Of a stretch of 25,067 nucleotides of DNA, positions 7,620 through 13,988 are shown piece after piece. Under the pieces are notes generated by a model. That model was not told where the DNA came from. It saw nothing but the letters and a program-made list of their open reading frames with translations, and did not search any database. The stretch is from CAZJDV01 sp964544865 (GTDB taxonomy: Bacteria > Chloroflexota > Dehalococcoidia > Lucifugimonadales > CAJWER01). Made by a program: the position numbers and the translations under genes. The stretch covers positions 1 through 25,067 of the forward strand of contig CAZJDV010000030.1 of NCBI GenBank assembly GCA_964544865.1, in the 5' to 3' direction. Each line of letters opens with the position of its first letter. Positions within the stretch are counted from its first letter, which is position 1.

Positions 7620-8430
7620 ATGAACGAAACGACCGTAGGAAATCCAGAGTCAGGGATTCCGAGGATCGAGGTCATAGGGGTCACGGGTCTCCCGGAGGTC
7701 CGTCCCGGCGCACGTCTCGGGGAGGCCATAGCCGCGGCCTGCGCGTCCCAGCGGACTGCGCTTGAGGACGGCGATGTGCTCGTTGTCACCCAGAAGATCG
7801 TATCGAAAGCCGAGAACATGGTGGTCTCTTTGAGCACGGTGGAGCCTTCCCTCTTCGCCGAGAGGTTCGCCGCTGAGTGCGGGCGGGACCCAAGGCTGAT
7901 AGAGTTGGTGCTCAGGGAAAACCGCGCGATCGTTAGGATGGACCCGGACAGGGGGATTCTGATTACCGAAACGAGACACGGGTTCGTCTGTGCCAACGCC
8001 GGCATCGACGCATCCAACGTACCCGGCGACGACATGGTCTCGCTGCTGCCTGCAGATCCGGACGAGTCAGCCCGCAGGATCCTCGGCGAACTTCGCGAAG
8101 CCGCCCCCGGCATCGAGGCAGCGGTGGTCATCTCGGACACCTTCGGCCGGGCCTGGCGGGAGGGACACGTCAATTTCGCCATCGGCGTCGCCGGGATGGA
8201 GCCTTTCCGAGACTATCGAGGCTCCCAGGATGCTGTCGGTAAGACACTGGGAGTCACGAGGATCGCCGAGGTGGACGAGATGGCCGCCGCCGCCGAGTTG
8301 GTCATGGCCAAGGCAAGGAGCATTCCGGCGGCCATCGTCAGAGGACACCGGTTCGCTCGCGGCGGCGGCGGNNNNNNNNNNCGGTTCCGGTGAGCTGATC
8401 AGGCCGCGTTCCTCAGACCTGTTTCGATAG
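7620..8430 (+). CDS. cofE: Coenzyme F420-0:L-glutamate ligase (interrupted by a 10-N scaffold gap)
   Basis: CofE adds gamma-linked glutamate to F420-0 using GTP, in the cytosol. Family segments are IEVIGVTGLPEVRPG, GDVLVVTQKIVSKAE, LSTVEPS, ILITETRHGFVCANAGIDASNVPG, VISDTFGRAWREGHVNFAIGVAG and a C-terminal IPAAIVRGHRFARGG. After the Ns (8372-8381) the sequence GSGELIRPRSSDLFR matches the normal CofE C-terminus and ends at TAG 8428-8430. That tail is in a different frame across 10 Ns, but is exactly in frame if the gap is a multiple of three, including zero. ATG 7620 has no Shine-Dalgarno site and lies just after a strong promoter. The gene indicates that the organism makes F420; no cofC or cofD is visible. 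No FbiB-type nitroreductase domain follows. Confidence 0.92.
8372..8381. other. Scaffold gap (10 N) inside cofE
   Basis: Ten Ns replace sequence in a GGC repeat. Flanks end and begin with CGG. Deleting the Ns joins the CofE reading frame, so this is likely padding of a nominal length rather than ten real bases. Confidence 0.9.
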
Positions 8431-8442
8431 AAAGTGACACAC

Positions 8443-8477
8443 AAAAGCGCCACGGATACAGTGATCGTGGCGCTTTT
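8443..8477. terminator. Bidirectional hairpin terminator between cofE and the convergent small Zn protein
   Basis: A perfect 12-bp inverted repeat: AAAAGCGCCACG at 8443-8454 and CGTGGCGCTTTT at 8466-8477 with an 11-nt loop. It ends in T4 on the plus strand and, by symmetry, in T4 on the minus strand, so it can serve cofE and the gene ending at 8504. Confidence 0.8.
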
Positions 8478-8503
8478 CACTGGCTCAGTGAGGGTTTGGC
8501 TGG

Positions 8504-8773
8504 CTACTCGTCGCCGTCCACGCTCTTGCCTCGCTGCATCTGCGATACGGTCGGAACCCCCGAGCCGCGGCCCATCTGCTCTACGGACATGTCGTAGCCC
8601 CAGGCGGAACCTTCGATGTAGTTCAGGAACTCCCTCTGCTCACCACAGACCCGGCACACGCCGTCACTCGACGGGCCATTGGGCGAGTCTATCAACCACT
8701 GATGTTGGCAACCGGGCTCCTCCAGAAGTTCCGTTCCTGCTATCGCCTCAACTGCCGATGATGACGTTTCCAC
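8504..8773 (-). CDS. Small putative zinc-binding protein of unknown function
   Basis: An 89-residue protein with a likely metal site: Cys22 and His24 (GCQHQW), then Cys40 and Cys43 (GVCRVCGEQREFLNYIE). The block C-x-H-x-W-x-I, P-x-G-P-x-S, G-x-C-x-x-C-G-x-x-R-x-F-x-N recurs, as far as I recall, in small proteins of Chloroflexota, but I know no function. The N-terminal 20 residues and the tail after about residue 60 look unstructured and charged. The GTG start at 8773 is preceded by a strong AAGGAGG ending 11 nt upstream, which fixes the start. It may form a co-oriented pair with the zinc-ribbon gene upstream (start 9189). A DNA- or RNA-associated role is only a guess. Confidence 0.7.
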   Translation of the reverse strand: METSSSAVEAIAGTELLEEPGCQHQWLIDSPNGPSSDGVCRVCGEQREFLNYIEGSAWGYDMSVEQMGRGSGVPTVSQMQRGKSVDGDE

Positions 8774-8991
8774 TGTCGTTGGTGCCTCCTTTTCGTCGTC
8801 GGTATACGTGAATTAAATCGCCTGAATTTCCTTATCGGCTACGAAATCTATCAAACCATCCCGCAGATGTCAAGACCGCGCGACACCCTTCTTTCCGTCA
8901 ATTTATACAACGCTGCCTATTTCGATGAGGTTATGGGTCAGTACGGTTTTCGCTCCCGGTCGCCTGCGGCCGATATTCAACCCGGACAGAG
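8774..8991. other. Intergenic region between the two small zinc-protein genes
   Basis: Relatively AT-rich for this window. Apart from the AAGGAGG serving the GTG at 8773, no strong promoter or repeat is clear. A plus-strand open frame from 8867 runs antisense through the zinc-ribbon gene and is not supported. Confidence 0.35.
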
Positions 8992-9189
8992 TCACGCGAC
9001 GTCCGTACTGGCCTTGCGCTTCTTAGGCCGCCCGGGTTTGAGCCTTGCCTTGGAAACGGCGAACTGCGGCCTGGATGAGCCAATATTAACGGTGTGCCCG
9101 CACTGGAGACACCGCCAGTACCCGCCAAATCGGTCCTGGACTTCGCTCATGTCGCCCTTGCACCTGGGACATGCTTTGAAGTTCACCAT
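8992..9189 (-). CDS. Small zinc-ribbon protein
   Basis: A 65-residue protein consisting of a single zinc ribbon, with Cys7 and Cys10 in ACPRCKGDM and Cys27 and Cys30 in WRCLQCGHTVN, followed by a basic Lys/Arg-rich tail (KPGRPKKRK) that could bind nucleic acid. The spacing C-x2-C-x16-C-x2-C is normal for rubredoxin-like or TFIIS-like ribbons. The start is ATG 9189 with AGGTGGT upstream. It is divergent from the SufR-like regulator and lies upstream of the other small zinc protein on the same strand. The function is unknown. Confidence 0.7.
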   Translation of the reverse strand: MVNFKACPRCKGDMSEVQDRFGGYWRCLQCGHTVNIGSSRPQFAVSKARLKPGRPKKRKASTDVA

Positions 9190-9293
9190 TTATTCACCAC
9201 CTACGAATCGGTGTTTCCTCATAATTCCGGTGGAGGCTCACACCAACTTGGGACACTTAATTTTAGAACAAATGCGCCGATATGCCAAGCTTA

Positions 9294-9311
9294 ATACGCA
9301 TTGTTGCGTAT
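9294..9311. promoter_or_regulatory. Inverted repeat, candidate operator of the SufR-like regulator
   Basis: ATACGCA (9294-9300), TTGT, TGCGTAT (9305-9311): a perfect 7-4-7 palindrome in the divergent region. It overlaps a TATAAT at 9309-9314 and lies just upstream of the promoter at 9335. Its place and symmetry fit autoregulation by a dimeric helix-turn-helix protein. Confidence 0.5.
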
Positions 9312-9334
9312 AATGTATTTGTACCAGATATTCG

Positions 9335-9364
9335 TTGACAATGCTAGCGCCAGATCGCTATACT
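9335..9364 (+). promoter_or_regulatory. Sigma70-type promoter of the SufR-like regulator
   Basis: A perfect TTGACA (9335-9340), an 18-bp spacer and TATACT (9359-9364). It lies 35 bp upstream of the ATG at 9400. If used, it rules out the TTG at 9301 as the translation start. Confidence 0.7.
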
Positions 9365-9399
9365 CAAAGCAGGGCAAGCCTGGGAAGGGGAAAGAGGTC

Positions 9400-10074
9400 A
9401 TGGAAGGCACGCGGCTCCGGATTCTTCAATTGCTGCAGAAGCACAGTAACTGCACCGTGGATGGTCTGGCCAAGTCCGTAGGTCTGGCTCCGGCGACCAT
9501 ACGGCGTCACCTGGACATATTGCAGCGCGACCAGCTCGTGACCTACGAGGAGGTCCGCAAAAAGACGGGGCGCCCGGAGTACTCTTTTTTCTTGACGGAG
9601 GCCGGGCAGGAGGCCCTTCCAAAGGACTACTCGGGGCTTCTGGGCATGGTCGTAAAGGAGTTGTCGGGCCTGAAATCCGAGGACACTAGCGAAAGGAACG
9701 GTCAGCAGATCCTCGAAATCGTGTTCGAGCGCCTCGCGGGCGCGGTGGCCACGTCCTACAAGAGCGAGCTCGTCGGCAAAGACCTGGGTCAGCGATTGGC
9801 TGTGCTGACCAGTTATCTCGAAAAAAACGACTTCTCCCCGCAGACAGAAGTATCCGGTGGCAATCTGCAGATTCGATTACTCAACTGTCCGTTTAGGGCC
9901 GTGGCGCTTCGCCACGAAGATGTCTGCGGGTTCGACCGCAATGTGATCTCGTCATTGCTCCATAGGCAGATCACGCAGCAAAGCTGCATCAACCACGGCG
10001 ACGGCGGCTGTAGCTACGCCACCAAGCTGGCGGCCAACGAACCGGAGCAGTCGATGTCTGTGCTGTCCGCCTAG
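9400..10074 (+). CDS. SufR-like helix-turn-helix transcriptional regulator with C-terminal Fe-S-type cysteines
   Basis: A 224-residue protein. The N-terminal winged helix (residues 4-70) contains LAKSVGLAPATIRRHLDIL as the recognition helix region and a wing GRPEYSFFLTEAG, as in ArsR/DeoR-like regulators. A helical middle leads to a C-terminal domain with LNCPFRAVA (Cys163), DVCGFD (Cys176), and Cys196 and Cys204 in SCINHGDGGCSY. SufR and related sensors have a similar NCPxRAVA...C...C arrangement that ligates an Fe-S cluster, so this protein is likely a redox or Fe-S sensing regulator. No suf or isc genes are near. ATG 9400 has AAGGGG 8 nt upstream and follows a good promoter. Likely targets are its own promoter and the divergent zinc-ribbon gene, via the palindrome at 9294-9311. 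Confidence 0.82.
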   Translation: MEGTRLRILQLLQKHSNCTVDGLAKSVGLAPATIRRHLDILQRDQLVTYEEVRKKTGRPEYSFFLTEAGQEALPKDYSGLLGMVVKELSGLKSEDTSERNGQQILEIVFERLAGAVATSYKSELVGKDLGQRLAVLTSYLEKNDFSPQTEVSGGNLQIRLLNCPFRAVALRHEDVCGFDRNVISSLLHRQITQQSCINHGDGGCSYATKLAANEPEQSMSVLSA

Positions 10075-10107
10075 CAGGCGGCTGAACCACCCTCTCAGCC
10101 ATCCCGC

Positions 10108-10137
10108 CCATCCATTTCCCCTGTAGAGAATGGATGG
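10108..10137 (+). terminator. Hairpin after the SufR-like gene
   Basis: CCATCCATT (10108-10116) and AATGGATGG (10129-10137) form a perfect 9-bp stem with a 12-nt loop, followed by ATTTCAT. It is a terminator-like hairpin without a full T-run. Confidence 0.5.
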
Positions 10138-10192
10138 ATTTCATGTGCGGGAATACCCTCACTCAACCCGCCACAATGCCCCATCGGGTCGC

Positions 10193-10260
10193 TACCCCGC
10201 TAACACCCAATACCCAGCACCCGCTTCACCCCGTACCCCATACCCTTACCCCCCTCCCGC
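10193..10260 (-). repeat. G-rich GGGTA-type tract at the 3' end of the DUF2723 gene
   Basis: Read on the minus strand, runs of three to six G separated by TA, TAT or TAC begin in the last codons of the DUF2723 gene and continue past its TAA (10246-10248). At least eight G-runs occur within about 70 nt. Such a tract could fold into a G-quadruplex in the transcript. It resembles the G-rich stretch at 24864-24890. Confidence 0.55.
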
Positions 10261-11847
10261 CTCGTAGAGGCCGGCCGCCACCCTCGTGTCGGCGGCGGTG
10301 TTCCAAAAGGTGGTAAACACCCTGGCGCCGCCGGAGTTGTGCTCCACGATCTCGTCGATGCTCGATTGTATATCCGTAACAATCATGTCCGGGATCCGGC
10401 TGGGGAACATTCGGTGGATATCGTCCAGGTACCAGCCGAATTGGAGCAGCGGCGCCGCTATCACCGCGACATCTCGCTCCGGCTCCTCGACATACCGCAC
10501 GTACCATAGCGAGAAGACGTTCTTCTCACTGCTGCTCACCACCACGGCGCCTTCAGGCACGTAGTCCAGGATTTCCTTTGCGTGGTCGTAGGCGCTGCGG
10601 TCGTCGCTGAGGTCCTGGGAATCGTAGTTAAGCACCACGGACGTTGCCGGCAGCAGTCCGAACGCGAGCAGGCCGAGGATCAGCGCCGGGCGCGCCGCCA
10701 GTATCCTCAGCCGTCCCGACATGGAGCCGTCGGCGACCCGCGGGATCCAGTTGCTCGTTATCCAGAAAAATCCGACACCCAGCCAGATGGCGAATATCAG
10801 AAACGCGGGTATCATCAGGACCTCGAAATCCACGGAGTTGTACAAGATCGCGTACACGCTCAACAGCGCGATGGACGACAGCGAGGCGGTGAGGAAGGCT
10901 GGCACGCGCGACCGCATGGCTCTGAACGCCATGATCCCGATAAACAGTCCAAGGGGATTGAATTGGGAGAACACCAGCTCGGCCCAGACGGTAAGCCGGG
11001 AGGCGATGCCGCCCGCGGCCACACCGAACACGTACTCCTGGTAGGGCCGGGCCGTTAGCATCCAGACGGCGCCTTGCAGGGTGTCGGCATGGCCCCAGTT
11101 CACGACCGGGTCCTGAGCGGCCCGGATGGGGAGGTAGGCGTAAACAGATATCCCTATCAAGAAGGCGATAATCATCCACGGGGAGGCAAGCCTGCGAAGA
11201 CCGAGAGACCGCCAGAGCCAGTACAGCAGCGGTGCCGCCACCGCCAGCAGCGTTAAGTGATTGCCCAGTCCGATCCCCAGGACAAGCCCGAATAGAGCCA
11301 GTTTCACAGGGGTCGCCGCCAGCCCAGTGGTCCCAGCCGCGGACGACCAGAGGGCCAGCCTCGCCGCAAGCAGCAGCAACAATGCGGCGAACAGGGCGTT
11401 GAGAGCGTAGACTTCGGTGATGACCGCCTGCGACCAGAGCAGTGGAGACGTGGCGATGACCGCGCTGCCAAGCGCCGCGCCCGTAACCGCAAGGCCTGCG
11501 GAGGCGCCCGGCTTCACCGCCAGGGCGACCCGCACGATGACCCAGTAGATGACATAGACGCATAGCGAGGCCAGAACGGCCGATAGCAGGTTCCCGCGGA
11601 ATGCGAAGTCTCCGATGGGGACCAGCGTGGCGAAGGACCTCAACAGCAGCGTGTATGCGGGATAGCCCGGTGGATGGGGAATACCAAGGCTGTGGGCGGC
11701 GACCAGAAGCTCCCCTCCGTCCACACCCTTCTGGTCCCACCCCCAGGTGAGCGTGGGCGCAAGGGTGGACAGGTAGAGGGCGAAGGACGCCAGCAGGACG
11801 GCTATTCCCACCCATCGGGGCACTGATCTAAGTTGGTCCAGGTTCAT
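10246..11847 (-). CDS. DUF2723 integral membrane protein, probable GT-C-type glycosyltransferase
   Basis: A 533-residue multi-pass membrane protein. An N-terminal membrane helix (about 12-30) leads into a loop with TLTWGWDQKGVDGGELLVAA and GIPHPPGYPAYTLL, the hallmark of the DUF2723/TMEM260 family, whose acidic loop residues (Asp38, Asp43, Glu46) are the expected catalytic or metal positions of GT-C enzymes. About ten further hydrophobic segments follow to about residue 400, then a soluble C-terminal part of some 120 residues (SSEKNVFSLWYVRYVEEPERDVAVI). GT-C enzymes use polyprenyl-phosphate sugars outside the membrane; eukaryotic TMEM260 is a protein O-mannosyltransferase. The acceptor here is unknown. 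ATG 11847 has no clear ribosome-binding site, and a possible promoter lies 8 nt upstream. The G-rich tract at 10193-10260 forms the 3' end. Confidence 0.85.
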   Translation of the reverse strand: MNLDQLRSVPRWVGIAVLLASFALYLSTLAPTLTWGWDQKGVDGGELLVAAHSLGIPHPPGYPAYTLLLRSFATLVPIGDFAFRGNLLSAVLASLCVYVIYWVIVRVALAVKPGASAGLAVTGAALGSAVIATSPLLWSQAVITEVYALNALFAALLLLLAARLALWSSAAGTTGLAATPVKLALFGLVLGIGLGNHLTLLAVAAPLLYWLWRSLGLRRLASPWMIIAFLIGISVYAYLPIRAAQDPVVNWGHADTLQGAVWMLTARPYQEYVFGVAAGGIASRLTVWAELVFSQFNPLGLFIGIMAFRAMRSRVPAFLTASLSSIALLSVYAILYNSVDFEVLMIPAFLIFAIWLGVGFFWITSNWIPRVADGSMSGRLRILAARPALILGLLAFGLLPATSVVLNYDSQDLSDDRSAYDHAKEILDYVPEGAVVVSSSEKNVFSLWYVRYVEEPERDVAVIAAPLLQFGWYLDDIHRMFPSRIPDMIVTDIQSSIDEIVEHNSGGARVFTTFWNTAADTRVAAGLYEAGGG

Positions 11848-12046
11848 TGCGATCGGCTATATGTTACAGGATATGATCGCCAAGAGAGCAGCCTTGGGAC
11901 ACCCAGGCCATGCGTCCTGCCGGTCCCCTTGCGGAGCTCGAAAATCGGGTATCGTCTCATCGACGGCATCACCCCCCCCCATCATGCGGCGAACGGGCCG
12001 CCCTGCGCTGGCCCCGATGTCGTGGATTTCACGAGGTTTTCAGCCG

Positions 12047-12075
12047 TTGTTACCCAGACCGAGGTTTGCTATACT
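12047..12075 (+). promoter_or_regulatory. Promoter of the molybdenum hydroxylase operon
   Basis: TTGTTA (12047-12052), a 17-bp spacer and TATACT (12070-12075). Transcription would start near 12082, leaving a leader of about 175 nt before the TTG start at 12258. Confidence 0.6.
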
Positions 12076-12093
12076 AATGCCGCTTGGCGGTCT

Positions 12094-12119
12094 GCGGGTA
12101 GCCCGCGCCCCTGGGCGGG
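12094..12119 (+). promoter_or_regulatory. Alternative hairpins in the operon leader RNA
   Basis: GCGGG (12094-12098) can pair with CCCGC (12102-12106), which can instead pair with a second GCGGG (12115-12119). The two hairpins exclude each other. No T-run follows, so this is not a simple attenuator. A regulatory switch is an inference. Confidence 0.35.
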
Positions 12120-12257
12120 TTGAGAAATCGCCGGACCCCTGACTGGGCGGCCAATAAATAAGGATACGCGGGACCTACGCCATAACGCATTCGACACCGG
12201 CGGAAGCGCGCGTCCACGCCCGCAAGGGAACCAAGGTAGAAGGAAAGGAGTGGGCCA

Positions 12258-13139
12258 TTGAAGTGGATCGACTATGCCAGTCCCAATACGCTGGGGGAGG
12301 CACTGAGTCTCCTCGCCGACAAAGGGAAGAAGGCGCGAGCGATGGCCGGCGGGACCGACCTCCTCGTTCTACTCAGGGGCAACCCTGACCGAGTCGGCAA
12401 TCCTGACCTGATAGTAGACATCAAGGCTATTCCGGAGTTGAACGTACTCTCGTACGATTCCAAGAAGGGCCTGACCCTGGGCGCCGCGGTGCCCTGCTAC
12501 AAGATTTACTCGAACGAGGCGGTCGCTCAGGCCTATCCGGGCCTGATGGACGCGGCCGAGCTCATAGGTGGAACCCAGATTCGGGGCAGGGCATCCATCG
12601 GCGGCAATCTGTGCAACGCGACCCCGAGCGCGGACTCTATCCCCCCGCTTATCGTGCTTGGCGCGACCTGCAACATCCAGGGCGCCAACGGCTCTCGCGA
12701 GGTTCCCGTGGAGGACTTCTGCACGGGTCCGAGCCGTACCGTGCTGGAGCCCGACGAGCTGCTCGTCTCACTGCACATCCCCCCGCCCAGACCCGGCTTC
12801 GGAGCCCGCTACATACGCTTCATACCAAGGAACGAGATGGACATCGCCGTGGCGGGTGCGGGTGTGTCCGTGGAGTTAGAGAACGGGGTGTTCAAGTCGG
12901 CACGCGTCGCCCTCGCGGCGGTGGGGCCGACGCCAATTTTCGTCGAGGCGGCCGGAGAGGCGCTCGTGGGCAAGCCGGTGAACGACGAGAGCATCGCGGC
13001 GGCAGCTCAGATAGCCAGTGACACCGCCAGGCCGATTACCGACATGCGCGGCACCATCGAGTTCAGGAAGCACTTGTGCGAGGTTCTGACCAGGCGCGCC
13101 CTCAACACAGCAGTAGAGAGAGCCAAGGGAGGCCAGTAG
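12258..13139 (+). CDS. Molybdenum hydroxylase FAD-binding subunit (CoxM/xanthine dehydrogenase B type)
   Basis: The 293-residue medium subunit of a xanthine-dehydrogenase/CO-dehydrogenase-family enzyme. It passes electrons from the 2Fe-2S subunit to FAD and then to an acceptor. The two FAD signatures are present: AGGTDLLVLLRG at residues 30-41 and RASIGGNLCNATPSADSIPP at 111-130. The C-terminal CO-dehydrogenase flavoprotein domain includes RYIRFIPRNEMDIAVAGAG. The TTG start at 12258 is supported by AAGGAG (12245-12250) 7 nt upstream and by MKWIDYASP-type N-termini in the family. Its stop is immediately followed by the ATG of the 2Fe-2S gene, so the two are translationally coupled. The substrate is not defined. 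Confidence 0.93.
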   Translation: MKWIDYASPNTLGEALSLLADKGKKARAMAGGTDLLVLLRGNPDRVGNPDLIVDIKAIPELNVLSYDSKKGLTLGAAVPCYKIYSNEAVAQAYPGLMDAAELIGGTQIRGRASIGGNLCNATPSADSIPPLIVLGATCNIQGANGSREVPVEDFCTGPSRTVLEPDELLVSLHIPPPRPGFGARYIRFIPRNEMDIAVAGAGVSVELENGVFKSARVALAAVGPTPIFVEAAGEALVGKPVNDESIAAAAQIASDTARPITDMRGTIEFRKHLCEVLTRRALNTAVERAKGGQ

Positions 13140-13622
13140 ATGCCCACGAAGACCCACGTTCAGACTCGGATCAATGGCGAAGACGTCGAGTTCCTTTGCG
13201 AGCCGAGGCAGAGCCTCCTGGAGTGTTTGCGGGACATCCTTGGCTTGACCGGCTCGAAAGAAGGGTGCAACGACGGCAACTGCGGCGCGTGCACCGTTAA
13301 TTTCGACGGTCGTATCGTAGACTCCTGCCTCGTACTGGGCGTCGAAGCAGAGGGCAAAGAGATCATGACCATCGAGGGCGTCGCGAGCCCGCATGGTCTG
13401 CACCCGATCCAGCAGGCGTTCCTCGAGAACGCCGCCCTGCAGTGCGGCATATGCACGCCGGGATTCATCGTATCCTCGAAGGCGCTGCTCGACGCCGAGC
13501 CCGATCCCTCCGAGGGACGAATCCGGCTCTGGCTCGCGGGGAACCTTTGCAGGTGCACGGGCTATGACAAGATCGTGCGCGCCGTGATGGACGCCTCCGA
13601 AAAGATGGGAGCCGCCACTTAG
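13140..13622 (+). CDS. Molybdenum hydroxylase [2Fe-2S] subunit (CoxS type)
   Basis: The 160-residue small subunit, carrying two 2Fe-2S clusters. The N-terminal ferredoxin-like domain has Cys43, Cys48, Cys51 and Cys63 (EGCNDGNCGACTV...DSC). The helical C-terminal domain has Cys102, Cys105, Cys137 and Cys139 (QCGICTPGFI...NLCRCTGY). All eight ligands are present and the length is normal. ATG 13140 directly follows the stop of the FAD subunit, with GGAGG inside its 3' end. It carries electrons from the molybdenum centre to FAD. A 366-bp spacer then separates it from the large subunit, which is unusual for this operon type. Confidence 0.95.
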   Translation: MPTKTHVQTRINGEDVEFLCEPRQSLLECLRDILGLTGSKEGCNDGNCGACTVNFDGRIVDSCLVLGVEAEGKEIMTIEGVASPHGLHPIQQAFLENAALQCGICTPGFIVSSKALLDAEPDPSEGRIRLWLAGNLCRCTGYDKIVRAVMDASEKMGAAT

Positions 13623-13624
13623 CC

Positions 13625-13815
13625 GGCGACGGCCATAGGCCCGATAGCACCGGGCAACCGGGGAGGCCTGTCGTCTTAGCACGTATTCAAGGGCAAGCGC
13701 CCAGGCGTCCGAACTGTCCGATACACCCACCTTTGAGCGTGCCGGACCGCCCATACCGTTGGCGTTTTCCCAACCACGACCGGGAAACTTTGCTTTCCCT
13801 TCCGATCAGAGAAGG
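13625..13815 (+). other. Structured RNA segments in the spacer between small and large subunits
   Basis: The spacer 13623-13988 has no supported gene. Just after the stop is a branched fold: GGCGACGGCC (13625-13634) pairs with GGCCTGTCGTC (13665-13675) with one bulge and one G-U pair, enclosing GCCCG/CGGGC (13639-13643 and 13651-13655). Further hairpins are GTTTTCCC/GGGAAAC (13764-13771 and 13782-13788, one bulge) and CCTTC/GAAGG (13798-13802 and 13811-13815). None has a T-run. It could be an mRNA processing or stability element, or a cis-regulatory RNA for the large subunit. I do not recognise a named riboswitch. Confidence 0.4.
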
Positions 13816-13988
13816 CCGGGCCGCAGACGAGGGCCCCTTTGACGGATATGTGTGGGTGTCCCGAATCCATGTGATTGTTGCGTTTTCTACCGAAAAAACG
13901 GGTGAGCGAGATGGCGTTTCAGCCGTGCTTCTAACGTTGGTAAACGTGGCCCAGGGCACTGGGCGATACAGCGAACGGAGGTGAGCTT

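Larger units (their letters stand above)
11848..12257. other. Divergent intergenic region with promoter and structured leader
   Basis: 410 bp without a gene. On the minus side a weak promoter (TTGGCG at 11878-11883, TATAGC at 11856-11861) may give a leaderless DUF2723 mRNA. A run of nine C lies at 11972-11980. On the plus side are the molybdenum hydroxylase operon promoter (12047-12075) and a roughly 175-nt GC-rich leader with alternative hairpins. Confidence 0.5.

Noticed and set aside
7463..8182. Upstream extension of the CitE-like gene on the minus strand
   Set aside because: It is antisense to cofE, and family homology begins exactly at MIPIRSPLF (7462).
8867..9313. A 148-codon open frame on the plus strand
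   Set aside because: It overlaps the zinc-ribbon gene in antisense, which has clear paired cysteines and a ribosome-binding site.
9301..9399. TTG at 9301 as start of the SufR-like regulator
   Set aside because: A strong promoter (9335-9364) lies downstream of it, and the helix-turn-helix homology begins just after ATG 9400.
13733..13984. An 83-codon TTG-start open frame in the spacer of the molybdenum hydroxylase operon
   Set aside because: No ribosome-binding site, no recognisable motif, and composition unlike the neighbouring genes.
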